NCBI GenBank assembly: GCA_023423215.1
Contig: JAFAFZ010000146.1
Location: 1 to 10,442, forward strand
Direction of reading: 5' to 3'
DNA: 10,442 bases
Source: Actinomycetes bacterium
GTDB lineage: Bacteria > Actinomycetota > Acidimicrobiia > Acidimicrobiales > Microtrichaceae
Part shown: positions 1-6,370 of the stretch, in pieces
Layout of the letters: every line of letters begins with the position of its first letter
Position numbering within the stretch: position 1 is the stretch's first letter
Position numbers and translations under genes: made by a program
The notes under the pieces: model-generated
The model's input: only the letters and a program-made list of their open reading frames with translations
What the model was told of the DNA's origin: nothing
Databases searched by the model: none

Positions 1-137
1 GTCGACGTCCACGCCCCGTCGACGTCGACCACCCGGTCCCATCACGCCACGGCGGCGCCGTTGCCAGGGTGTTGTCCACCCGCCCTCCGCACCGAGCCCG
101 TCCCTTCAGTTGACCGAACCGAGCAGAACTGGACGAC
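1..137. other. Leading 137 bases, no gene assigned
   Basis: No recognisable gene lies here. GTCGAC occurs three times in the first 29 bases (1-6, 18-23, 24-29), giving a Val-Asp-rich low-complexity reading. A short open frame from the window edge to a TGA at 111-113 could be the tail of an upstream gene, but its translation matches nothing I recognise. A TTGACC at 110-115 has no convincing -10 partner before the ATG at 138. Confidence 0.4.
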
Positions 138-587
138 ATGGACTCCAACCTCGCCGCGATCCACGAGGCCATCGCCACGCAGCACCCCGAGCGGCCGTGC
201 ATCATCCAGGGCGAGCGACGCTCGAGCTCTCGCGAGGTCGACAGCCGGGCCCGTCGACTCGCCGCCGCGCTCGGAGGGAGAGGCACAGGGCTCGACCATC
301 CGTCGGTGCTCGACGTGGTGGTGGTCGGCCGTCCCAGCGGACGGTGGGGATCCGAGATCCTCGCGGTCGCCGAGGTCGCCGACGGAACCGACGATGCCGA
401 GCTCCTCGACACAGCGAGCCAGCACCCTGCACGCCACGAGCTGCCGAAGGCGATCATCCGGCGCGACCAGCTCCAGCGGTCCCCCGCCGACAAGGCCGAC
501 CACCGGTGGGCAACCCAGGTCGCAGCGTCTGACGCCTCGGGCCCCGGCCGGCGCCCGGGACCCACCGAGACCGGAGGAGCTGAGTGA
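138..587 (+). pseudogene. Acyl-CoA synthetase remnant (in-frame internal deletion)
   Basis: This 149-codon frame is a fusion of the two ends of an AMP-forming acyl-CoA synthetase. Residues 1 to about 48 resemble the usual N-terminus (a NLAAIHEAIA start, then a D-x-R-x-RRLAAAL helix). Residues from about 53 (HPSVLDVVVVGRPSGRWGSE) to about 128 resemble the C-terminal AMP-binding_C domain, ending in a degenerate SPADKADHRW motif that retains the A10-type lysine (K119). Everything between is absent: the phosphate-binding loop, the adenylate-binding motifs and the hinge, roughly 380 residues judged from the usual length near 530. It therefore cannot catalyse adenylation. The usual SPAGK glycine is Asp and the usual RYKLPK reads RHELPK, consistent with relaxed selection. 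The start has only a weak Shine-Dalgarno sequence. The stop (TGA, 585-587) overlaps the next gene's GTG, so translation through it may still feed the sulfotransferase. A sequence or assembly deletion is the main alternative. Confidence 0.75.
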
Positions 588-1840
588 CCCGAGACATCCG
601 CATCGCCGACCTGCGCAACCCGCAGCGTGACGAGCGTGAGCAGGAGATCTACGACCTCGCTCTGTCGATGGAGGTCGACCTCGATCCGGCCGGACTGCTG
701 GCAGCCGCCGAGCGGCGGACCGGGCTGGGCGACGTGACGGACGCCGGACTCCTCGACCGCCTCCGGACGCAGGTCGACGCCGTGAACGCCGACCGCGGCC
801 TCTCGGGCATGGGCCGGTTCCTGGTCCGGCAACGCCTCGTCGGCCTGTTGAGCGCCCGGCTGCGTCTGGACGACTACGTGCGTCGCCATCCCGAGGCACT
901 CGAGGTCGAGCTCGAGCCGCCGGTCATCGTCGTGGGGCTCCCGCGTTCCGGGACGACGCATCTGGTCAACCTCCTTGCCACGGACCGGCGTCTTCGGTCA
1001 CTGCCGTGGTGGGAGGCGCAGTTCCCGATCCCCGAGGTCGGGAACGGACCGGGTAGCGACGGGGTCGACCCTCGCTACCTTCGGGCGTTGCGCGAGTACG
1101 AGGCAGCCCAGCGGGTGTCCCCCCTCACCTCTCTCATGCACGACCGCCCTCCGTCGTCCATCGAGGAGGAGTGCGAGTTGATGGACCTGGACCTGTGCTC
1201 CTACACGCTCGAGTGGATGGCTCGTGTTCCTGGATGGCGGGATCACTACCTGTCGCTCGATCAGCGACCGCACTACGAGTTCCTTCGCCGGGAGCTCCAG
1301 GTACTGAGCCACCTCCGGGGTCCGAACCGGTGGGTGTTGAAGTGCCCGCAGCACCTGGAGCAGCTCCCCGCGCTGTTGACGACGTTTCCCGACGCGACCA
1401 TCGCGTTGACGCTCCGCGACCCGGTCGCGGTCCTGCAGTCCGCGATCACGATGCTCGCCTATGGCGACCGGAACCGACGGACTGCCATCGATGCCGACGG
1501 GTTGGCTGCGTACTGGGTCGACCGGATCGAACGACTGCTGCGCACCGCGGTGAGCGACGCGTCGCTCATCCCCGAGGCTCGTCGAGTCGATGTCGAGTTC
1601 CGCGAGTTCATGGCCGACGACGTTGCGATGGCCGAGCGGATCGTCGCGCTGGCCGGGCTGGAGGTCACTGACGAGTGCCGTGCGGGGCTGGCCGACTACG
1701 TCGAGAAACACCCGCGTGGCCGGGACGGGACGGTCGTCTACGACCTCCTCGGCGATTTCGACCTCGATCCCGATGATCTCTACGAACGCTACGCCTTCTA
1801 CTTCGAAGCGTTTCCCCAAGTGCGCGAGGAGCTCCGCTGA
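584..1840 (+). CDS. PAPS-dependent sulfotransferase family protein
   Basis: A 418-residue member of the Sulfotransfer_3-type family, predicted to move a sulfuryl group from PAPS to a hydroxyl or amine acceptor in the cytoplasm. After an N-terminal helical region (about 1-105) comes the 5'-phosphosulfate-binding loop GLPRSGTT at 118-125, preceded by the beta strand PPVIVV. A KCPQHLEQLP segment (253-262) and the 3'-phosphate-binding-like strand TLRDPVAVLQS (276-286) follow. The C-terminal HPRGRDGT...YDLLGDFDLDPDDLYERYAFY part is typical of this actinobacterial subfamily. The GTG start is chosen because GGAGGAG lies at 573-579, four bases upstream, and the GTGA overlaps the preceding stop. The gene's own TGA (1838-1840) overlaps the next ATG, so it is translationally coupled on both sides. 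Family assignment is firm from the PAPS loop; the acceptor is unknown. A steroid, lipid or alcohol is suggested only by the neighbours. Confidence 0.9.
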   Translation: MTRDIRIADLRNPQRDEREQEIYDLALSMEVDLDPAGLLAAAERRTGLGDVTDAGLLDRLRTQVDAVNADRGLSGMGRFLVRQRLVGLLSARLRLDDYVRRHPEALEVELEPPVIVVGLPRSGTTHLVNLLATDRRLRSLPWWEAQFPIPEVGNGPGSDGVDPRYLRALREYEAAQRVSPLTSLMHDRPPSSIEEECELMDLDLCSYTLEWMARVPGWRDHYLSLDQRPHYEFLRRELQVLSHLRGPNRWVLKCPQHLEQLPALLTTFPDATIALTLRDPVAVLQSAITMLAYGDRNRRTAIDADGLAAYWVDRIERLLRTAVSDASLIPEARRVDVEFREFMADDVAMAERIVALAGLEVTDECRAGLADYVEKHPRGRDGTVVYDLLGDFDLDPDDLYERYAFYFEAFPQVREELR

Positions 1841-3084
1841 TGCCCGGCATCCACAGGGAACGGCCGGGTTTCGACTCGGCTGCCGCAGCGACCGGCGCCG
1901 CAGCGACCGACCTGGGCGACGACATCTGGATGTCGCCCGGCTGGTCGAACAGCTACCTGATCCGCACCGACGAAGGGCGCGTGATCCTCAACACCGGCAT
2001 GGGATTCGAAGGCGCGCTGCACCGACGCTCCTACGATGCGATCGACCGCTCTCCGGTCCACACCATCGTGTTGACGCAGGGCCACTACGACCACGTCGGC
2101 GGGATCGACGTCATCAAGGATCCGGACACCGAGGTGGTCGCTCAGGCGAACTTCGCCACCTGGCGCGACGACAACGAACGACTGCAGAGCTTTCGCACCC
2201 GCAACTCCGCCTTCGCCTTCATGGACTCCGTGCTCGCCGCGATGGAGTACGCCCGGTCCGTCGGCGTCGGCCCCGTGGCCCAGGCTGATCCGACACCCAC
2301 GATCACCGTGGAGGACCGAACAGCGCTCACCATCGGCGGTCGGCGGTTCGAGGTCATCGCGACGCCGGGAGGCGAGACCTTCGACTCGCTCGTCGTCTGG
2401 CTGCCGGAGACGAAGACCCTGTTCTCGGGCAACCTGTTCGGTCCGCTGTTCGGGCACGTCCCGAACCTGGTCACCCTCCGCGGCGACAGGTACCGGGACG
2501 CGCTCACGTACATCGACTCGTTGGACGTCGTGCGCGACCTGGCTCCCGAACGCTTGGTCACCGGACACTTCGACCCGATCGACGGAGCGGACCGGATCAG
2601 CGAAGCGGTCATCGAGATGCAGGAATCGATGCGTTGGGTCCACGACCGCACCGTCGACGGCATGAACTCGGGTTCGGACGTGTACACCCTCATGCGCGAG
2701 GTCCGCTCGCCCGAGCACCTCGACGTCGGCGAGGGGTACGGCCAGACCAAGTGGAACGTGCGGGCCATCTGGGAGAACTACGCGGGCTGGTTCCACCACC
2801 GTTCGACCACCGAGCTCTACGGGATCGGACCGCTCGCCGTCGCACCGGACCTCGTCGCCGCCGCCGGCACGCTCGCGCTGATCGACGCAGCGCGCCGTCA
2901 CCTCGACGACGGCCGCGCGGTCGAGGCGCTGCAACTGACCGACATCGTCCTCGCTGCGGAGCCCGGCAGTTCGACAGCGAGGGAGGTGGCGATCGCCGCC
3001 ACGCAGGAGCTGCTCGGTGGGACCGAGAACTTCTGGGAGGCAGCGTGGCTGCGCCACGCGGCGGGAAAGCTGGAGGTCCAGTGA
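1840..3084 (+). CDS. Alkylsulfatase-like MBL-fold metallohydrolase
   Basis: A 414-residue protein with an N-terminal metallo-beta-lactamase domain (about 25-250) and a C-terminal helical domain resembling the alkylsulfatase dimerisation domain (about 258-405: WVHDRT, YGQTKWNVRAIWENYAGWF, then an ALQLTDIVLAAEPGSSTARE helix pair). SdsA1-type enzymes hydrolyse sulfate esters and carry a further SCP2-like C-terminal domain, which is absent here. The metal motif reads TQGHYDH (79-85): Gln80 stands where the first His of THxHxDH normally is, while H82, D84 and H85 remain. Other candidate ligands are E179 in PGGE and H243 in TGH; N198 occupies the position near the usual AGD/AEN motif. ATG overlaps the upstream stop (TGATG) with GAGGAG at 1826-1831. 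No signal peptide is evident, so it is probably cytoplasmic. Sulfatase activity is inferred from the domain pairing; another ester or thioester hydrolase is possible. Confidence 0.85.
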   Translation: MPGIHRERPGFDSAAAATGAAATDLGDDIWMSPGWSNSYLIRTDEGRVILNTGMGFEGALHRRSYDAIDRSPVHTIVLTQGHYDHVGGIDVIKDPDTEVVAQANFATWRDDNERLQSFRTRNSAFAFMDSVLAAMEYARSVGVGPVAQADPTPTITVEDRTALTIGGRRFEVIATPGGETFDSLVVWLPETKTLFSGNLFGPLFGHVPNLVTLRGDRYRDALTYIDSLDVVRDLAPERLVTGHFDPIDGADRISEAVIEMQESMRWVHDRTVDGMNSGSDVYTLMREVRSPEHLDVGEGYGQTKWNVRAIWENYAGWFHHRSTTELYGIGPLAVAPDLVAAAGTLALIDAARRHLDDGRAVEALQLTDIVLAAEPGSSTAREVAIAATQELLGGTENFWEAAWLRHAAGKLEVQ

Positions 3085-3830
3085 AGAACTCGGTTGAATT
3101 CGACTTCACCGGAACCCGCGTGCTCGTCACCGGCGGCACCAGCGGCATCGGCCACGCCATCGCGAGCGAGTTCAGTGCAGCTGGCGCGTCGGTCACCGTC
3201 ACGGGCACCCGGCCCTCGGCGCACGAGTACGACACCGAGCTCGCAGCGTTCGCCTACCGCCATCTCCTCCTCGGCGAACCCGACTCCGTCGACGCCCTGA
3301 TCGAGTCGTTGGACGGGCTCGACGTGCTGGTCAACAACGCAGGCGCCAACCTTCCCGGTGGGCAGAACGAGTGGAGTCCCGAGGGATTCGCCGACGCGGT
3401 GGCGATCAACCTGATCGGACCCATGCGTCTGACGGTCGGGTGCCGACGACTGCTGTTCGCGAGCGAGCTCGAGGGCGGGGCGAGCGTCGTCAACCTGGCC
3501 TCCATGTCAGCCTTCCGCTCCCAGACGGTCGTGCCCGGGTACGGGTCGGCGAAGGCCGGCATGGTCAACCTGACGGCCAACCTCGCTCGCAAGTGGGCGA
3601 GGAAGGGCGTGCGCGTCAACGCGCTGGCGCCCGGGATGATCCAGACGCCGATGACGGCGCAGATGTCGGAGCACCCCGAGCTGCTCGATGCCGAGCTGAG
3701 CCGCATCCCGATGCAGCGTCTCGGCACCACCGACGACCTCGTCGGCGTCGCGCTCTTCCTGTCCAGCTCGGCGTCGAGGTACCTGACCGGTCACACCATC
3801 GCCGTCGACGGCGGCTACCTCGCCGGCTAG
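3081..3830 (+). CDS. SDR family oxidoreductase
   Basis: A 249-residue classical short-chain dehydrogenase/reductase, close to the usual family length. The NAD(P)-binding motif TGGTSGIG is at 17-24 and NNAG at 85-88. The catalytic tetrad is complete: N110, S141, Y154 and K158 (YGSAK). The APGMIQTPM segment (183-191) and the C-terminal GHTIAVDGGYLAG are also typical. The first beta strand is followed by TGTRP near 41-45, with no clear acidic residue at the end of beta-2, so NADP(H) may be preferred; this is inference. The frame stays open upstream inside the preceding gene, but the GTG at 3081 is chosen because GGAGG sits at 3072-3076 and GTGA overlaps the upstream stop. It probably oxidises or reduces a hydroxyl/keto group on the same substrate handled by the sulfotransferase and hydrolase. 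Specificity cannot be told. Confidence 0.93.
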   Translation: MKNSVEFDFTGTRVLVTGGTSGIGHAIASEFSAAGASVTVTGTRPSAHEYDTELAAFAYRHLLLGEPDSVDALIESLDGLDVLVNNAGANLPGGQNEWSPEGFADAVAINLIGPMRLTVGCRRLLFASELEGGASVVNLASMSAFRSQTVVPGYGSAKAGMVNLTANLARKWARKGVRVNALAPGMIQTPMTAQMSEHPELLDAELSRIPMQRLGTTDDLVGVALFLSSSASRYLTGHTIAVDGGYLAG

Positions 3831-3842
3831 GAGGAGACGAGC

Positions 3843-4859
3843 ATGCGGCAGGTGCGAGTGCACGGCGCGGGAGACCTGCGTCTCGACGACGTGGATCCTC
3901 CCGACCCTGGCCCCGACGACGCCGTCGTCCGGATCGCCGCCTGCGGCATCTGCGGGAGCGACCTCAGCTACATCCGCATGGGAGGTGTCGGCAGACCGTC
4001 TCGCCGGCCGCTGTGCCTGGGTCACGAGATGTCCGGCGTCGTCACCTTCGTCGGCGACAGCGTCTCCAGCGTCTCGGTCGGTGACCGCGTGGTGGTGCAG
4101 CCCGGCAACGCCGAGCTCGGCCGCATCGGCGGCGGCGGTCCCGAAGGTGGGTTGACGTCCGAGCTGTTGGTGCGCGCAGCAGACACGGGCTTGATCCACC
4201 CGGTCCCCGACCACGTCCCACTCGATGTCGCCGCGCTCGCAGAGCCCGTGGCTGTCGGCATGCATGCCGCAGAGCAGGCCGAGGTGCGTGACGGCGAAGG
4301 TGTCGCCGTGTTCGGCTGTGGACCCGTCGGCCTGGCGGCGATCGCGTCGCTCGTCGATCGCGGTCACGAGCGCGTGGTGGGCATCGACCTGAGCTCGACC
4401 CGTCGCGACCTCGCGATCGAGCTCGGTGCGCAAGCTGCGATCGACCCGACCGAGCACGACGTCTGGGGCGCGTTGGCGGACCTGCACGGGACCACGCCGT
4501 TCACGTTGGGCCCGACGCCCTCGACCGGCGCCTTCATCGAAGCCTCCGGCTCGCCGCAGGTGCTCGCCGACATCATCACCAGAGGTCCGGCCGGCGGCCG
4601 CATGTCCGTCGTGGCGCTGCACTTCGACCCGGTTCCCACGAACTACCTGCTCGTGATGATGAAGCAGTTCACGATCCGCGGAGCGATGGAGTATCCCGAC
4701 CGGTTCGCCGATGCGGTCGACCTGCTCGGCCGACGCGACCTGTCATCCATGGTCACCGACCGGTTCGACCTCGAGCAGGTGCACTGCGCCGTCGAGCTGC
4801 TCGCGAACTCGAAGGAGTGCGGCAAGGTCCTGATCACGGTCGCACCGGATGCGCAGTGA
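3843..4859 (+). CDS. Zinc-type alcohol dehydrogenase (MDR family)
   Basis: A 338-residue medium-chain dehydrogenase. Catalytic zinc ligands are C37 (GICGSD), H61-E62 (GHE) and probably E134 (LAEPVAVGMHA). The Rossmann motif GCGPVG is at 158-163, and Asp182 after the next strand (VVGIDLSS) suggests NAD(H). The four structural-zinc cysteines usually found around residues 90-115 are missing; that lobe reads GNAELGRIGGGGPEGG. The rest of the chain resembles threonine- or sorbitol-dehydrogenase-like proteins. The stop of the SDR gene is 12 bases upstream and GGAGGAG (3830-3836) precedes the ATG by six bases, so it belongs to the same operon and is probably its last gene. Substrate unknown; an alcohol/ketone step in the same pathway is the natural guess. 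Confidence 0.92.
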   Translation: MRQVRVHGAGDLRLDDVDPPDPGPDDAVVRIAACGICGSDLSYIRMGGVGRPSRRPLCLGHEMSGVVTFVGDSVSSVSVGDRVVVQPGNAELGRIGGGGPEGGLTSELLVRAADTGLIHPVPDHVPLDVAALAEPVAVGMHAAEQAEVRDGEGVAVFGCGPVGLAAIASLVDRGHERVVGIDLSSTRRDLAIELGAQAAIDPTEHDVWGALADLHGTTPFTLGPTPSTGAFIEASGSPQVLADIITRGPAGGRMSVVALHFDPVPTNYLLVMMKQFTIRGAMEYPDRFADAVDLLGRRDLSSMVTDRFDLEQVHCAVELLANSKECGKVLITVAPDAQ

Positions 4860-4868
4860 GAGAAACCG

Positions 4869-4900
4869 GTGCGCGCACGCGACTGTCGCAGTCTCCGCGC
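4869..4900 (+). terminator. Possible stem-loop after the dehydrogenase operon
   Basis: Ten bases past the dehydrogenase stop there is a nested self-complementary region. A GACTG/CAGTC hairpin (4881-4893) is enclosed by GCGCG (4871-4875) and CGCGC (4896-4900), and GTGCGCGCAC at 4869-4878 is itself palindromic. No T-run follows, so intrinsic termination is uncertain. Confidence 0.3.
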
Positions 4901-4915
4901 CCCTCGGGTTGCGCC

Positions 4916-4933
4916 GATAATGACGTTGTTATC
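4916..4933. promoter_or_regulatory. Palindromic operator candidate upstream of GH10 gene
   Basis: GATAATGACGTTGTTATC is an imperfect 18-bp palindrome: GATAA/TTATC arms around a central ACGT, 14 of 18 positions symmetric. It is strikingly AT-rich for this region and overlaps the proposed -35 of the GH10 promoter. A related sequence lies in the promoter of the minus-strand gene ending at 6371. The regulator is unknown. Confidence 0.5.
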
Positions 4934-4954
4934 TCAGCAGCTCCTTCGTAAGAT
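4926..4954 (+). promoter_or_regulatory. Predicted promoter of the GH10 gene
   Basis: TTGTTA (4926-4931) and TAAGAT (4949-4954) are separated by 17 bases, each matching the sigma-70-type consensus at four of six positions. Transcription would start near 4961, leaving a leader of about 50 bases before the ATG at 5011. The -35 box lies inside the palindrome at 4916-4933, as expected for repressor control. Confidence 0.45.
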
Positions 4955-5010
4955 CCCTTGCATCTGCACCGGCGGCTCCGGAGTGGGGCTGCGGGCGGAG
5001 GGGGACTTCC

Positions 5011-6087
5011 ATGGCTCGAGATCTGCACCCATCGACGCGACGCCGCCGCTCGCGAGCGATCCGGACACTGGCCGCAGTGGCCCTGACGGCGTGGGGAGCG
5101 ACCGCGTGTGCGCCGCCGGCGCCGGTCTGCCCACCTGGTGCCACCCTTCGATCGGAGGCTGAGCGTCTCGGCGTGCTCATCGGATCTGGAGCCATCAACC
5201 CCGACTACCTCGACGACCCCAAGTTCGCCGAAGTGCTCGCAACGCAGTTCAACAGCCTGTCACCGGAGAACGAGCTCAAGTGGGGGGAGGTCGAGCCCGA
5301 ACGCGGTGCTTTCGACTTCTCCGCGCTCGACCGACTCGTCGCGTTCGCCACCGAGCACGGCATGGCGGTGAAGGGCCACGGACTCATCTCCGGCAGCTTC
5401 AACCCCGACTGGCTGACCGAGATCCGGGACCCGGCCGAGCTCCGTGAGGTGCTGTTCCAGCACTTCGACACGATCATGGATCGATACAGCGACTCCATGG
5501 ACCGATGGGACGTCGCGACCGAGGTCTTCAGCTACTTCGGCGGCAGCGGGCTGGAGGACAACTACTTCCACCAGGTGCTCGGGCCGGACTACCTCGCCGA
5601 GGTCTTCCAGATCGCGCACGCCGCCGACCCGGACGCGAAGTTGTTCCTCAACGAATCGCTGGTCGAGTACTACCCGGCCAAGCGCAACGAGCTCCACGCA
5701 CTGGTCTCCGACCTCGTGGCACGCGGTGTGCCGATCCACGGCGTGGGCCTCGAGACGCACATGACCCTCTTCCCGCCGGATCCGGGGGCGATCGCGACCA
5801 TCGTGCGCTCGTACGAGCAGCTCGGGATCGAGGTCGCGATCACCGAGTTGGACGCTCACGTCGTCGATGCGGACGACCATCAGGCGGCGATGTACGGATC
5901 GGTCGTGGCGGAGGCGCTCGCCGCCGGGATCACCGACATCAGCTTCTGGGGGTTCACCGACCAGCACACCTGGACCTGGCTGCCGGGCGCGACGCCCCAC
6001 ATGTTCGACGAAGCCATCGAGCCCAAGCCGGCCTTCTGCGCCACGTGGACGGCGCTGTCGGGCAGGCCCTCCCCCGAGCCGGCCTGA
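5011..6087 (+). CDS. Exported GH10-family glycoside hydrolase, atypical active site
   Basis: A 358-residue protein: a signal peptide (basic RRRRSRAIRT, hydrophobic 20-32, possible lipobox ATAC with Cys33), then one GH10 (beta/alpha)8 domain (about 48-350). GH10 enzymes are retaining endo-beta-1,4-xylanases. Both catalytic glutamates are recognisable: acid/base E171 (RWDVATEVF) and nucleophile E279 (ITELD), 108 residues apart as usual. Also kept are ENELKW (N87, K90), H123, H250 and W313/W321 of the SFWGFTDQHTW segment. However, the near-invariant Asn before the acid/base Glu is Thr170, the WHSQ part of the canonical GHTLVWHSQ segment reads SGSF (127-130), and the Gln of the usual QSH is Glu248. 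This alters the -1 sugar subsite, so a non-xylan substrate or weak activity is likely. GGAGGGGG at 4997-5004 fixes the ATG. It stands alone, without carbohydrate-binding modules, transporters or other glycosidases nearby. Confidence 0.85.
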   Translation: MARDLHPSTRRRRSRAIRTLAAVALTAWGATACAPPAPVCPPGATLRSEAERLGVLIGSGAINPDYLDDPKFAEVLATQFNSLSPENELKWGEVEPERGAFDFSALDRLVAFATEHGMAVKGHGLISGSFNPDWLTEIRDPAELREVLFQHFDTIMDRYSDSMDRWDVATEVFSYFGGSGLEDNYFHQVLGPDYLAEVFQIAHAADPDAKLFLNESLVEYYPAKRNELHALVSDLVARGVPIHGVGLETHMTLFPPDPGAIATIVRSYEQLGIEVAITELDAHVVDADDHQAAMYGSVVAEALAAGITDISFWGFTDQHTWTWLPGATPHMFDEAIEPKPAFCATWTALSGRPSPEPA

Positions 6088-6130
6088 GTCCGTCCTGGGG
6101 CTGGACCACGGGAGCCGGACGGGACCGGGA

Positions 6131-6146
6131 CGGGGCTTGGGCCCCG
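6131..6146 (+). terminator. GC-rich hairpin downstream of GH10 gene
   Basis: CGGGGC and GCCCCG form a six-base-pair stem with a TTGG loop, 43 bases after the GH10 stop. It is followed by CTTCCT rather than a true T-run, so it is a weak intrinsic-terminator candidate. Confidence 0.35.
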
Positions 6147-6317
6147 CTTCCTGATGGCGGGTGGCAGGTGACGATCCACGTTCGGGTGGTGGCGCTCGAG
6201 CGCGTCCGTTGCTGTTGTCGTCGGGCCATCGGTGACGTCGCCGACGGCAACCCGGGATCGTGGGCAGACGTCCGAGTCGATCCGCGGTGCGCGGGTGCCT
6301 GCGACACGAGCGATCGA

Positions 6318-6342
6318 ACCGGACGCGTCAGCCTGGTCCGGT
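6318..6342 (-). terminator. Hairpin downstream of the minus-strand oxygenase-like gene
   Basis: ACCGGAC (6318-6324) and GTCCGGT (6336-6342) form a perfect seven-base-pair stem with an 11-base loop. It lies 28 bases beyond the stop of the minus-strand gene that ends at 6371. There is no T-tract. The rest of the 283-base convergent gap (6088-6370) shows no coding signal I can support. Confidence 0.3.
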
Positions 6343-6370
6343 GCGGAGCTCTCGTTCGCGCAGCGCTGGA

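Noticed and set aside
1..29. Three GTCGAC repeats as a regulatory or repeat element
   Set aside because: GTCGAC-rich stretches are common in this GC-rich coding sequence (Val-Asp codons), and there is no regular spacing or longer repeat unit.
42..899. 285-codon minus-strand open frame over the ligase remnant and sulfotransferase start
   Set aside because: Its translation is Arg/Gly/Pro-rich with no recognisable domain, and it is antisense to two frames with clear family motifs.
1798..3057. 419-codon minus-strand open frame antisense to the MBL hydrolase
   Set aside because: The sense strand encodes a complete MBL plus dimerisation domain with coupled start and ribosome site; the antisense frame is a product of GC-biased third positions.
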